Shown in pieces: positions 1 through 7,802 of a DNA stretch of 64,000 nucleotides. This DNA comes from JAWCQZ01 sp038869515 [NCBI: Halobacteria archaeon]. Lineage in GTDB: Archaea; Halobacteriota; Syntropharchaeia; JACQPP01. The notes beneath the pieces were generated by a model. It ran no database searches, was not told the origin of the DNA, and saw only the letters and a program-made list of their open reading frames with translations. The stretch is from the NCBI GenBank assembly GCA_038869515.1, contig JAWCQZ010000005.1, positions 62,001 to 126,000 on the forward strand, read 5' to 3'. A program made the position numbers and the translations under genes. Numbering within the stretch: position 1 is the stretch's first letter; each line of letters opens with the position of its first letter.

Positions 1-37
1 CCAAAAGTCCTTTGGGCGGGGGCGCCGATGCCACACC

Positions 38-961
38 ATGCGGATTGTGTCCCTCCTTCCAAGCGCGACCGAGATGGTCTTCCTGCTCGGGCTCGGCGAC
101 CGCCTCGTGGGCCGCTCGGCGGAGTGCGACTTCCCCGCCGAGGTCCGCCGCAAGCCGGTCGTCTCCCGCCCGGTGGTGGCCGACGGGCCGAGCGCCGAAA
201 TCAACAAGGCGGTTTCCGGCCACCTCCACGCCGGTCGCGGGCTCTACACCGTGGACCGGGCCCTCCTGGCCCGGCTGCGCCCCGACCTCATCCTCACCCA
301 GGAGGTGTGCGGCGTCTGCGCCCCGACCCCCGGGACCGTCGAGGCTGCCCTCCGGGGGCTCCGGCACCGGCCCGAGGTCCTCTCCCTCAGCCCCTCCCGC
401 CTCGGCGACATCCCCGACGACGTCCGGCGGGTCGCGGAGGCTGCGGGGTGCGCCGACCTTGGGGACCGGGCGGCCTCGGCCCTCCGGAAGCGGCTGGCCC
501 GGGTCCGGGAGCTCCTGGGACGGGTCAGGGAGCGCCCCCGGGTCTTCTGCCTCGAATGGCTCGACCCCCCCTTCGCGGCGGGCCACTGGATTCCCGACAT
601 GGTCGAGGCGGCGGGAGGGGAGGACCTCCTCGGCCTCGCGGGCCAGGACTCCCGCCCCCTCTCCTGGCCCGACATCGCGGAGCTCCGCCCCGAGTTCCTG
701 GTGGCGATGCCCTGCGGCCTCTCCCTGGAGCGGGCGCGACGCGAACTTCCGGAGGCGGCCCGCAAGGCGAGCGACTTCTGGCGCGCCATCCCGGCGGTCC
801 GGCGGGGTCGTCTCTTCGCCACCGACGGCTCCGCCTATTTCAACCGGCCCGGGCCGCGGGTGTGCGAGGGGGTCGAGATTCTGGCCGAGATTCTGCACCC
901 GGAGCGCGCCCGGGGGCTCGCCCCGGTGGGGTCTTTCGAACCCTGGAGACCGGAGTCGTGA
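38..961 (+). CDS. BtuF-like cobalamin-binding protein
   Basis: The 307-residue product has the fold signatures of the vitamin B12/iron-siderophore binding-protein family: SLLPSATE near the N-terminus, RPDLILTQ around residue 85, and a second-lobe stretch beginning VFCLEWLDPP around residue 168. The N-terminus has no signal peptide or lipobox, so this looks like the cytosolic cobalamin-binding subgroup rather than an exported ABC receptor. No permease or ATPase gene lies beside it here. Ligand specificity is inferred from the family. The start is the ATG immediately before the conserved MRIVSLLPSATE. Confidence 0.72.
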   Translation: MRIVSLLPSATEMVFLLGLGDRLVGRSAECDFPAEVRRKPVVSRPVVADGPSAEINKAVSGHLHAGRGLYTVDRALLARLRPDLILTQEVCGVCAPTPGTVEAALRGLRHRPEVLSLSPSRLGDIPDDVRRVAEAAGCADLGDRAASALRKRLARVRELLGRVRERPRVFCLEWLDPPFAAGHWIPDMVEAAGGEDLLGLAGQDSRPLSWPDIAELRPEFLVAMPCGLSLERARRELPEAARKASDFWRAIPAVRRGRLFATDGSAYFNRPGPRVCEGVEILAEILHPERARGLAPVGSFEPWRPES

Positions 962-1008
962 ACCGATTCGAGCAAACTTGCGGGAATACCGGAATTTACG
1001 ACCCCAAC

Positions 1009-1022
1009 GAAACGTTTTAATA
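1009..1022 (+). promoter_or_regulatory. TATA box for the first KaiC-like gene
   Basis: GAAAC followed by GTTTTAATA sits about 25 bp before the GTG start, in otherwise GC-rich sequence. This is the spacing of a leaderless archaeal promoter and supports the GTG start. Confidence 0.6.
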
Positions 1023-1044
1023 CGCGCCCCTGGGAAGTTGCCCC

Positions 1045-1746
1045 GTGGCCGACTACAAATTGGGCATCCCGGGCCTCGACGAGACCCTCTCCCCCATCCG
1101 CGGAGGGACCAACTTCCTGGTCATCGGACCCCCCATGACCGGAAAAGAGGTCCTGGTCCACAACGCCACCTACGCCGGCCTCCAGGAGGGGGAGGCCGCG
1201 ATCATGGTCTCCACCGGCCTCAGCGGCGAGGATGTGTGGAAGTGGTTCCAGGCCAACGGCATGGACCTGGAGCCCGCCAAGGCGCGGGTCGGGGTCGTGG
1301 ACTGCGTCTCCCAGACCATCGGCCTCTCCGTCGGCGACACGGAGCGCATCAAGCGGGTCTCGAGCCCGGTGAACCTCACCGGCATCTCGGTCGCCATCAC
1401 GGGGTTCTTCGAGGAGTTCTGGATGAAGCGGGGCGTCCGGAAGGCGCGCCTCTCCATCCACAGCCTCTCGACCATGCTCATGTACTCCAACCTCCAGACG
1501 GTCTTCCGCTTCCTCCACGTCTTCACCGGCCGCATCAAGTCGGCGGACGCCCTCGGCTTCTACGTCATCGAGCAGGGGATGCACGACGACCAGACCCTCA
1601 ACACCCTGAAGCAGCTCGCCGACGGGGTCCTCGAGGTGAAGATGGAGGGCGACCAGGCCCTGATGCGGGCCACCGCCACGGGCAAAATCACCCCCTGGAT
1701 CCCGTTCCGGATCGAGGGGGGCCGGGTCAAGGCCGGGGCCCGGTAG
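1045..1746 (+). CDS. KaiC/RAD55-like RecA-fold protein
   Basis: This 233-residue protein carries one RecA-type core. A Walker A motif, GPPMTGKE, lies at residues 28-35. The position of the Walker B aspartate appears to be His139 (LSIHSLS instead of the usual hhIDSLS), so ATP may be bound but poorly hydrolysed. The tail (FYVIEQGMHDD, LADGVLEVK) matches archaeal single-domain KaiC-like ATPases. These are usually treated as signalling or regulatory proteins, and the substrate is unknown. It precedes a KaiC-GTPase fusion and a Roadblock gene on the same strand. The GTG start follows a clear TATA box. Confidence 0.78.
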   Translation: MADYKLGIPGLDETLSPIRGGTNFLVIGPPMTGKEVLVHNATYAGLQEGEAAIMVSTGLSGEDVWKWFQANGMDLEPAKARVGVVDCVSQTIGLSVGDTERIKRVSSPVNLTGISVAITGFFEEFWMKRGVRKARLSIHSLSTMLMYSNLQTVFRFLHVFTGRIKSADALGFYVIEQGMHDDQTLNTLKQLADGVLEVKMEGDQALMRATATGKITPWIPFRIEGGRVKAGAR

Positions 1747-1816
1747 GGGGCGCGGGCCTCCTCCATGAATGATGGATACCTTTTTGCTTCACCCCCGCGA
1801 CCTGTAGGGATGGTCG

Positions 1817-3007
1817 GTGGTCGAGGACCGGGGAGTCCCCATGATTGAAACCGGCATCCCCCGGCTGGACGACATCCTCGGCGGAGGCCTCCCGCCCCGG
1901 AAACTCATGGTCTACTACATCCAGCCCGGGGTCGAGGGGGACGTCTTCGGCATGCAGACGCTGGCCCACAACCTCGAGAAGGGCAAGAAGTGCGTCTACG
2001 TGGTCAGCACCGCAGCCCCCAACACCATCCGGGACCGCTTCACCGAGTTCGGCTGGGACCTGAACTCCCACTCCGGCAACCTCCTGGTGGTGGACGCCTA
2101 CTCCGCCCTCATCGGGATGGAGTCCGAAGAGAGATACGTGGTGGAGGACCCCGAGGACGCCAAGTCCATCCTCCAGGCCCTCGAGACCGCCCTCAAGGAG
2201 AACCCCGGCTCGCTCATCGTCTTCGAGTCCCTGAGCAACATCATGGACCTCTGCGGCGAGGAGGAGACCCTCGCGGCCCTCCGGAACGCCAAGAAGACGG
2301 TCATCCTCCGGGACGCGTCCGCCATCTGCAACTTCACCGCCTGGCCCTACGCCGACGCCACCGTCAAGGCGGTCCGGGACGAGATTTTCAACGCGGTCAT
2401 CCAGGTGGGCGGCGTGGCCGAGCGCATCATCTTCGGCCAGTACTACGGCGTCTCCAAGGTGGACTGGGTCGAAGCCAAGCACGCGACCACCCTCTTCCGC
2501 ATCCTGAAGCCAGGCGGCGTCAAGGCCTACGTCCCGAAGATTCTGGTCACCGGCACCTACCACGCCGGCAAGTCCACCTTCATCCACGCCCTCTCCACCC
2601 GGGCGGTCTCGGTGAACCGCCTCGGGACCACCATCGCTCTCGACCACGGCCACGTGGAGCACCAGGGGGTCGCCGCCGACATCTTCGGGACCCCCGGCCA
2701 GGAGCGCTTCGACCCCATCCTCCGGCTACTCGGGGGGGAGGCGCTGGGGGTCATCCTGGTGGTGGACTCCTCCGACCCCTCCACCTTCGCCCGGTCCAAG
2801 ACCATGCTGGAACTGACCAAGACCTTCGGCCTCCCTCTCGTGGTGGCGGCCAACAAGCAGGACCTCTCCGGGGCTCTCTCGACAGAGAAAATCCGCGCGC
2901 AGATGGCCTTCCCGCCTGAAATCCCCATCGTTCCGGTGGTCGCGACCGCCAAGAAGGGGGTCCTGCAGGTTTTTGAGACCCTGTTGAACAGAATCATGGA
3001 GGTGTGA
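1817..3007 (+). CDS. Fusion of a degenerate KaiC domain and a small Ras-like GTPase
   Basis: The 396-residue protein has two domains. Residues 10-230 are KaiC/RAD55-like (TGIPRLDDILGGG), but the Walker A site reads IQPGVEGDVFG with no GK[S/T], and Walker B has Glu (VFESLS). This half is probably not an ATPase. Residues 240-396 are a complete small GTPase: G1 GTYHAGKST (246-254), G3 DIFGTPGQE (288-296), G4 NKQD (346-349) and a likely G5 VATAK (375-379). A Roadblock gene follows, and Roadblock proteins are known GTPase regulators. The GTG is taken as the start; an in-frame ATG at 1841 lies right before the conserved IETGIP and is a good alternative. Confidence 0.82.
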   Translation: MVEDRGVPMIETGIPRLDDILGGGLPPRKLMVYYIQPGVEGDVFGMQTLAHNLEKGKKCVYVVSTAAPNTIRDRFTEFGWDLNSHSGNLLVVDAYSALIGMESEERYVVEDPEDAKSILQALETALKENPGSLIVFESLSNIMDLCGEEETLAALRNAKKTVILRDASAICNFTAWPYADATVKAVRDEIFNAVIQVGGVAERIIFGQYYGVSKVDWVEAKHATTLFRILKPGGVKAYVPKILVTGTYHAGKSTFIHALSTRAVSVNRLGTTIALDHGHVEHQGVAADIFGTPGQERFDPILRLLGGEALGVILVVDSSDPSTFARSKTMLELTKTFGLPLVVAANKQDLSGALSTEKIRAQMAFPPEIPIVPVVATAKKGVLQVFETLLNRIMEV

Positions 3008-3083
3008 GGCGGGTATGGCATGGAAGGCCGGAAACTCCGGCGGGTCGTTCGGGCCATTCGGCCCCTGCCGACGGTAGGCTCCC

Positions 3084-3452
3084 ATGGCGACGACCAAGGA
3101 GATGATCACCCAGGTCCTGGACGACCTGAAGAATGTGGGCGATGTCGAGGCCTCCGCCGTGGTCTCCCGGGACGGCCTCCTCATGGCCGGGAACATCACC
3201 GCCGGCATCCGCGCCGAGACCTTCGCGGCCATGAGCGCCACCATGCTGGGCGCGGCCGAGACCGCCATCTCCGAGCTGAACAAGGGCGTCCCCAACCGGG
3301 TCATCGTCGAGACCCCCTCCGGCAAGATCATCGCCACCGGCGCGGGCCCCAAGGCCCTCCTGGTCATGATGGTCCAGGCCAACGCCGGCCTCGGCCTCAT
3401 CCTGGTGGAGATGGACAAGGCGGCGGGGAAAATCAAGGAAGTTTTGGGTTAG
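3084..3452 (+). CDS. Roadblock/LC7 domain protein
   Basis: The 122-residue protein is a single Roadblock/LC7 domain: an N-terminal helix, VEASAVVSRDGLLMAG, then the strand-helix pattern ending LGLILVEMDKAAGKI. In bacteria and archaea these dimeric proteins bind and regulate MglA/Ras-like GTPases. The gene lies 76 bp downstream of the KaiC-GTPase fusion, so it probably acts on that GTPase. The ATG follows a purine-poor region without a clear ribosome-binding site. Confidence 0.85.
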   Translation: MATTKEMITQVLDDLKNVGDVEASAVVSRDGLLMAGNITAGIRAETFAAMSATMLGAAETAISELNKGVPNRVIVETPSGKIIATGAGPKALLVMMVQANAGLGLILVEMDKAAGKIKEVLG

Positions 3453-3454
3453 TT

Positions 3455-3469
3455 CGACAGGGGCTATCG
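3455..3469 (-). repeat. Short match to the 3'-end repeat family
   Basis: The minus strand reads GCGATAGCCCCTGTC between two convergent genes. It matches the core of the longer repeats near 17.1, 23.1 and 49.2 kb. At this length it could be chance. Confidence 0.3.
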
Positions 3470-3922
3470 CGCCTTTCCAAGGGAGTCCCGGATGAGCCGG
3501 GCCACGTCGTCCGGCTTCGTCCGGCCGAGCCCCTCCTGGCGGGCGATCCGGAGGGTCAGCTGACTCCCCCGCAGGGCGGTCCGGACGAGGAAGGTGTCCC
3601 CGTGAATGGGGAGGCGCCGGTAGGCGGGATCGAGGTAGGACATCTGGGCCCGGACCCGGAAATCCATGGCGCCGTTGGCCGGGGAGCCCCGGAACCGCTC
3701 CACCGGCTCGAAGTTGAGGGGGTCCCGGGCGACGTCCACGAAGAGCTGCCGCTTGGCCCGGATGGGCCTCTGCTGGGGGCCCATTCGGGTGTCCACGGTC
3801 TCCGAGGCCCTGTCCATCGCCTGCATCGCTTTGAGGACCCTCCCCATGCCGAAGGAGACCTGGTAGGTCCGCTCGGCGTCCGCCTGGGGGGGGAAGTGGT
3901 AGGAGAGAAACGGCGTCGCCAT
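3464..3922 (-). CDS. Conserved-looking protein of unknown function
   Basis: I do not recognise this 152-residue protein. It is soluble, with no signal peptide or membrane segment, rich in Arg and Gln, and looks alpha/beta (LFVDVARDPLNFEPVERF in the middle, VARLIRDSL at the end). It reads divergently from the S8e gene, with a TATATA box about 28 bp upstream of the ATG, so the start is well supported. Its stop codon lies in a short stretch matching the core of a 3'-end repeat family. Confidence 0.6.
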   Translation of the reverse strand: MATPFLSYHFPPQADAERTYQVSFGMGRVLKAMQAMDRASETVDTRMGPQQRPIRAKRQLFVDVARDPLNFEPVERFRGSPANGAMDFRVRAQMSYLDPAYRRLPIHGDTFLVRTALRGSQLTLRIARQEGLGRTKPDDVARLIRDSLGKAR

Positions 3923-3948
3923 CCCCGAGATGGGGTTTTCGGGGCCGG

Positions 3949-3991
3949 GTTATATACTTCCCCGACCGGCGGACGGGGCTCAAAACCTTAA
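3949..3991. promoter_or_regulatory. Divergent promoter region
   Basis: Two TATA-like boxes lie 25-30 bp before their start codons. TATATA (3951-3956) serves the minus-strand hypothetical gene, and AAAACCTTAA (3982-3991) serves the plus-strand S8e gene. Both genes would be leaderless. Confidence 0.55.
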
Positions 3992-4017
3992 TGTTCGTGC
4001 GAGTCTGGAGAGCGCCC

Positions 4018-4422
4018 ATGCGCGTCCAGGGACGCTCCCGAAAGAAGTCCACCGGAGGCAAATTGAACCCCGGCCGCAAGCGGAAGCGGTTCGAACTGGG
4101 CTCCGACCCCGCCTGGACCCTCCTCGGCCCCCGGCGGGCGGCGGTGGAGCGGACCCGGGGGGGCGGGGGCAAGGTCCGGCTCCTGGGGGCCGACACGGTC
4201 CAGGTCATGGACCCCAAGACCGGGAGGACGACCCAGGCCAAAATCGTCACCGTGGTCTCCAACCCGGCCAACGCCTTCTTCCAGCGCCGCAACATCCTCA
4301 CCCGCGGGGCGGTCCTCCAGACCGACAGGGGCCGGGTCCGGGTCACCAACCGCCCGGGCCAGGAGGGCTCCGTGGCGGGGGTCCTCGTCGAGGAGGCCCG
4401 GGCCGCCCCTACTCCGCCCTGA
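4018..4422 (+). CDS. rps8e: Small-subunit ribosomal protein S8e
   Basis: The 134-residue product is a full-length archaeal S8e. Family signatures are visible: QGRSRKKSTGGKL at the start, KRKRFELGSDPAWT, KVRLLGADTVQVMDPKTG, NPANAFFQRRNILTRGAV, and VTNRPGQEG near the end. It is part of the 30S subunit. An ATG at 3991 is in frame, but it overlaps the TATA region and would add nine residues not seen in the family; starting at 4018 gives the usual MxxQGRS start. The 3' end overlaps the convergent membrane-protein gene by 14 bp. Confidence 0.95.
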   Translation: MRVQGRSRKKSTGGKLNPGRKRKRFELGSDPAWTLLGPRRAAVERTRGGGGKVRLLGADTVQVMDPKTGRTTQAKIVTVVSNPANAFFQRRNILTRGAVLQTDRGRVRVTNRPGQEGSVAGVLVEEARAAPTPP

Positions 4423-5008
4423 TTTCAACCACGTCCCGGTCCCGGAGGGTGTAGTTCAGGAAGTCGGCCTTTCGCCCGCCGTTCACGAAGACCTCCACCT
4501 TGAACCTTTTCCCGTTGGCGCACCCCGTGCCGTCGGGGAAGCAGACCTGCTCCCGGGTGAGGAGGACCCCGATGGCGTCGAAGAAGGCGCCGAGGGAGAT
4601 CTGCCCCGGGCGGGTGAACGCCCCGCCGGGGAAGTTGAAAGATTCGATGTGGGCGGTGTTGTCGCCGTGGTGGTGGAGCCAGGGCTGGCCCACGAGCACC
4701 GCGCCCGGGGGGACGGGGCCCAGGTCCACCGGATGCCCGTGGACCCTCACCTCGATGGCGGCGTGCCAGTGGATGCCTTCGAGGGGGAAGGAGAGGGGGG
4801 CCTCCCCGACGACGACGGCGCCGGGGGAGAGCCAGAGGGCGACCAGGGCCGCTCCGGCGGCGCCTCCGATGAGCGCCCCCCAGCGCCAGAGGGAGCCGCG
4901 TAGCGGCGGGGGAGAGGGGGGCGGGCCTGTGGGCGGGGGCGGTGTGGGAGGCGACCCCCCCGGGGGCGGAGCCCCCTCTCCCCCCGGCGACAGTGGTTCA
5001 GAGGACAC
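4409..5008 (-). CDS. Membrane-anchored His-rich extracellular protein
   Basis: About 200 residues from a GTG start that overlaps the larE stop codon. A Pro/Gly-rich N-terminal tail of about 38 residues is followed by one membrane segment (WGALIGGAAGAALVALW) and an extracellular domain. That domain has HWHAAIEV, LHHHGDNTAHIES and a closing YTLRDRDVVEI. The HWH/HHH pattern resembles an archaeal family of secreted metal-binding-like proteins of unknown role; the metal link is inference. The N-terminal tail is a translation of a dispersed GC-rich repeat, so the true start may differ. Codons after the membrane segment look like normal coding sequence. Confidence 0.6.
   Translation of the reverse strand: MSSEPLSPGGEGAPPPGGSPPTPPPPTGPPPSPPPLRGSLWRWGALIGGAAGAALVALWLSPGAVVVGEAPLSFPLEGIHWHAAIEVRVHGHPVDLGPVPPGAVLVGQPWLHHHGDNTAHIESFNFPGGAFTRPGQISLGAFFDAIGVLLTREQVCFPDGTGCANGKRFKVEVFVNGGRKADFLNYTLRDRDVVEIRAE
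4907..4996 (-). repeat. GC-rich hairpin element, copy A
   Basis: One of five dispersed copies. On the minus strand it begins CACTGTCGCCGG just 2-3 nt after the larE stop, contains a hairpin GGGGGCTCCGCCCCC, and ends in a C/G-rich run with the CCACAGGC-type box (here CCCACAGGC). Related copies are near 21.2, 27.7, 55.8 and 58.4 kb. Confidence 0.65.
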
Positions 5009-5783
5009 GGCCCCGGTAGCCGCGGGGGTCCACGGCGACCCGGGTGAAGCCGAGGTCGCGGAGGGCCGACGCAATCTCCTCCCGGGCCCCCAGGAGGGGC
5101 TCCACCTCTCCCGGCCCCGCCTCCACCGAGGCCGCCCCGAGGGAGTCGCGGACCCGGACAATCCGGAGGCCGAACCGCTCCTTGAGCCACCTCTCGGCCC
5201 GGTCCACCCGGGCCAGGGCGGTCGCGGTGATGGGGATGGCGTGGGGGATGCGGGAGGCGAGGCAGGGGGACGACGGCTTGTCCCAGGTCTCGAGCCCCAG
5301 TTCCCGGGAGATCTCCCGGACCTCGAGCTTCGAGATCCCGGCCTCCACCAGGGGGCTCCGGACCCCCTGCTCCCCCAGGGCCCGGAGTCCCGGCCGCTCC
5401 TCGGAGAGGTCGGAGAGGTTGGTCCCGTCCGCCACCGTCCGGAAGCCGCGCCGCTCCCGGAGACCCCCCAGGGCGCGCCCCAGGAGGGTCTTGCAGAAGT
5501 AGCAGCGGTTGACCGGGTTCGAGGACCAGTCCGGGTCCTGCAGTTCGTCCACGGGGACCGCCTCGTGGGGGATGGAGTGGCGGGCGCAGAACTCCCGAGC
5601 GAAGACCACCTCGTCGCCCGGGACTGTGGCGGAGACGGTGGTCGCGGCGAGGACCCGGCCGGGCCCGAGGGCCCGGAGGGCGGCGTAGGCGACGAGGCTG
5701 GAATCGGAGCCCCCGGAGTGGGCCACCACGGTGGGGCCGCAGGAGGCGAGGATGTCCAGGAGCGCGCCGTATTTCGGGGTCAT
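4998..5783 (-). CDS. larE: LarE-type ATP-dependent sulfur-insertion enzyme
   Basis: The 261-residue PP-loop protein has SGGSDSS near residue 25, where an adenylating PP-loop is expected, and NRCYFCK near residue 95. The C-terminal part has PSSPCLASRIPH and IVRVRDSLGAASVE. These are hallmarks of LarE, which donates sulfur from its own cysteine to pyridinium dicarboxylate during synthesis of the nickel-pincer cofactor. No larB or larC is in the window, so the archaeal role may differ. An AAATATTTT box lies about 28 bp before the ATG, supporting a leaderless start. Confidence 0.85.
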   Translation of the reverse strand: MTPKYGALLDILASCGPTVVAHSGGSDSSLVAYAALRALGPGRVLAATTVSATVPGDEVVFAREFCARHSIPHEAVPVDELQDPDWSSNPVNRCYFCKTLLGRALGGLRERRGFRTVADGTNLSDLSEERPGLRALGEQGVRSPLVEAGISKLEVREISRELGLETWDKPSSPCLASRIPHAIPITATALARVDRAERWLKERFGLRIVRVRDSLGAASVEAGPGEVEPLLGAREEIASALRDLGFTRVAVDPRGYRGRVL

Positions 5784-5807
5784 CCGGGCCGTTGGCCGGG
5801 TTCGCGG

Positions 5808-5817
5808 AAATATTTTC
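5808..5817 (-). promoter_or_regulatory. TATA box for larE
   Basis: AAAATATTT on the minus strand, about 28 bp before the larE ATG, is the only AT-rich stretch between larE and the next gene. Confidence 0.5.
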
Positions 5818-5826
5818 CCGTGCGAC

Positions 5827-5904
5827 TCACGCTGCGGGCACCACGTGGCCCGTCAGCGGGTCGAATCTGTTTTCAAAGGTTTCGCCGGTCTTCGGGCACC
5901 TCAC
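5827..5904 (-). CDS. Possible 25-residue microprotein coupled to thiI
   Basis: A GTG that overlaps the thiI stop codon (GTGA) opens a 25-codon frame beginning MRCPKTGETFENRFDP and ending HVVPAA before a TGA. The overlap and the ordered, non-repetitive residue pattern suggest translational coupling. It has only one cysteine and I recognise no family. It may be a degraded gene end or non-coding. Confidence 0.3.
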   Translation of the reverse strand: MRCPKTGETFENRFDPLTGHVVPAA

Positions 5905-7067
5905 GGGAGGCTCTCCCGGCGGGCCTTCCCCAGGCAGGCCTCGACCAGGGCCTCCGGGTCGGATGCCCTCTCGACGGCTTCCACCCGCGCCGGGTCGGCC
6001 CGGGTCTCGGGGTGCTTCGCCACCAGGAAGGAGCAGCAGTCGCCGTAGGGCTGGATGGAGAGGTCGTAGGTCCCGATGCGCCTCGCCACCTGGACCGTCT
6101 CCTCCTTGTCGTAGGTGAGGAGGGGGCGGAGGACGGGCAGGGAGACCGCCCGGTCGAGGACCCCGAGGTTCTCCAGGGTCTGGGAGGCGACCTGGCCGAG
6201 GCTGTCGCCGGTCACGAGGGCCCGCGCCCTCTCCCGGGCCGCGAGGCGCTCCGCCACCCTCGCCATCAGGCGGCGGTAGAGGAGCATCCGCAGTTTCGAG
6301 GGGCAGTCGGCGATGATGCGGCGCTGCGCCTCGCCGAATGGGACCGTGTAGAGCACGGTCGGCCCCTGATAGCCCGCCAGCACCCGGGCGATGTCGCGGG
6401 CCTTCCCCGGGTCGTGCTCCAGGGTTTCGTTGTGGAAGTGGGCGAGGACCACCTCGCACCCCCGCTTCATGGCGAGCCAGGAGGCGACCGGGCTGTCAAT
6501 GCCTCCCGAGAGGAGGGAGACCACCCGGCCCGCCACCCCCACCGGGAGCCCCCCGGGGCCCCGGAGGCGGTCGGCGGAGAGGAGGGCCCCGCCGGAAGCC
6601 AGTTCCACCCGGAGGGTGACGTCGGGGGCGTCGAGGTCCACCCGCCAGCCCTCCTGGACCAGCACCGCTCCGATGCGCTTGTTGACGTCGAGGGAGGTCA
6701 TCGGGAACCGCTTGTCCGATCTGCGGGTGTCCACGGCGAGGGTGCGCCCTCCGGGCCGCGGGAGCAGGGCCCGCGCGGCCTCGGCCATCGCCTCCGGCGC
6801 CCACTCCACCCGGACCCCCCGGTCCACGGAGACGACGCCGAAGACGCGGGCGGCGCGGGCCTGGAGGTCGGCCGCGTCGCCGCCGTTCGAGAGGTCCACG
6901 ACGAGTCTCCCGAACTCCCTCCGGACGCTCGCCCCCCCCTCGCCCAACGCCCGCTTCAGATTCCGGACGAGCCGGTTCTCGAAGACCGGGCGGTTGGCCC
7001 CCTTGAGGGCGATTTCGCCGTAGTGGACGACGAGGCAGGAGCGAGGCCCCCGACCCGCCCCGTCCAT
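5901..7067 (-). CDS. thiI: tRNA 4-thiouridine synthase ThiI
   Basis: The 388-residue protein begins with an N-terminal ferredoxin-like/THUMP region (HYGEIALKGANR near residue 17) and has the PP-loop SGGIDSP near residue 195. The C-terminal part has VTGDSLGQVASQT and IQPYGDCCSFLVAKHP. It lacks the rhodanese domain of the E. coli enzyme, as is usual in archaea. It adenylates U8 in tRNA for thiolation. The ATG chosen leaves the usual 15 residues before HYGEIALKG; an in-frame ATG at 7130 would add 21 low-complexity residues and cannot be excluded, because an A-rich box lies about 30 bp before it. Confidence 0.88.
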   Translation of the reverse strand: MDGAGRGPRSCLVVHYGEIALKGANRPVFENRLVRNLKRALGEGGASVRREFGRLVVDLSNGGDAADLQARAARVFGVVSVDRGVRVEWAPEAMAEAARALLPRPGGRTLAVDTRRSDKRFPMTSLDVNKRIGAVLVQEGWRVDLDAPDVTLRVELASGGALLSADRLRGPGGLPVGVAGRVVSLLSGGIDSPVASWLAMKRGCEVVLAHFHNETLEHDPGKARDIARVLAGYQGPTVLYTVPFGEAQRRIIADCPSKLRMLLYRRLMARVAERLAARERARALVTGDSLGQVASQTLENLGVLDRAVSLPVLRPLLTYDKEETVQVARRIGTYDLSIQPYGDCCSFLVAKHPETRADPARVEAVERASDPEALVEACLGKARRESLP

Positions 7068-7172
7068 CTTGGGGAGGGGGGAAACCCTCCCCCGAAGGGC
7101 CAACGCGGGGGTCGGGGGCCGAGAGGGCATGGGTGAACTATTTCGTCTCCTGCTTTCTCCTTTTTGGGTAGA

Positions 7173-7244
7173 GCCTCGGTAGCTTAGCGGCAGAGCGACT
7201 GTTTTGTAAACAGCAGGTCGAGGGTTCAATCCCCTCCCGAGGCT
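7173..7244 (+). tRNA. tRNA-Thr (anticodon TGT)
   Basis: The 72-nt cloverleaf can be folded by eye. The acceptor GCCTCGG pairs with CCGAGGC, and the discriminator is T. The D-stem is GCTT/GAGC, the anticodon arm ACTGT-TTTGTAA-ACAGC gives anticodon TGT, and the T-arm is GAGGG-TTCAATC-CCCTC. The 27-43 pair is A-C, a mismatch. CCA is not encoded. The 3' end overlaps the tail of the convergent lipoprotein gene. Confidence 0.93.
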
Positions 7245-7756
7245 TTCGGGGCCTGTTCGGGCCCTTTCAGCCCCGTCGCGGTCCGGTTGATTTCGGCCGC
7301 CACGCCCCCGAAGTCCATCGCGGCCCGGAGGTCGGGGTCGGAAACCCCCGACGCGAGCGCCTGCGCCTCGGTGAAGTTGGCCTGGGCCGCCTCCAGGTTG
7401 AGGCGCGCCTCGTCGGTCCGATTGACTTTCAGCGCCTGGAAGGAGTCGAGGAGGTAGGCAGAGCCGTTGAGGGCGGAGCGGAGGGCCCCGGCGGCGTTCT
7501 TCAGGTCCCGCTTGGCCTGGGACTCGGTGAGGTTCGCAATCAGGTTGTCCAGCAGCCCGAGCTGGCTCTGCCCCTGGGCGATGCGCGCCTTCCCGGTGGC
7601 CGCGTCGCCGTAGGCCTTGACGTCGGTGGCGATGCGGGCGACGTCGAGGAGAATCTCCAGGGCCCCCGGCTGGTAGAAGGCGCCGGGGCTATCGAGGCAG
7701 CCTGAGGCCGCGAGCGCGGCCAGGAAGAGGGCCCCGGCCCGGCGGGTGGGATTCAT
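7226..7756 (-). CDS. Small secreted lipoprotein, function unknown
   Basis: The 176-residue protein begins with a lipoprotein signal: MNPTRRAG, a hydrophobic stretch, then ALAASGC with Cys at about position 20 as the likely lipidated residue. The mature part is helical, rich in Ala, Leu and Asn (DNLIANLTESQAKRDLKN, EARLNLEAAQANFTEAQ), with several N-glycosylation sequons and a coiled-coil look. I recognise no family. The last codons lie antisense to the 3' end of tRNA-Thr, so the natural C-terminus may once have been shorter. Confidence 0.65.
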   Translation of the reverse strand: MNPTRRAGALFLAALAASGCLDSPGAFYQPGALEILLDVARIATDVKAYGDAATGKARIAQGQSQLGLLDNLIANLTESQAKRDLKNAAGALRSALNGSAYLLDSFQALKVNRTDEARLNLEAAQANFTEAQALASGVSDPDLRAAMDFGGVAAEINRTATGLKGPEQAPKASGGD

Positions 7757-7802
7757 GCATCCCCCTTCGCCGCGGCGGTAGAAAAGGCGCTCCCTGGACA
7801 GG

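Noticed and set aside
12-1772. Long overlapping open frames on the plus strand over the cobalamin-binding and first KaiC genes
   Set aside because: They are Pro/Arg/Gly-rich shadows typical of very GC-rich DNA; the recognised proteins occupy other frames.
4500-7136. An 878-codon plus-strand open frame
   Set aside because: It is antisense to larE, thiI and the membrane protein, has low-complexity composition and no recognisable domain.
7173-7244. tRNA-Thr as an integration site
   Set aside because: No repeat of its 3' end and no integrase gene are seen nearby.
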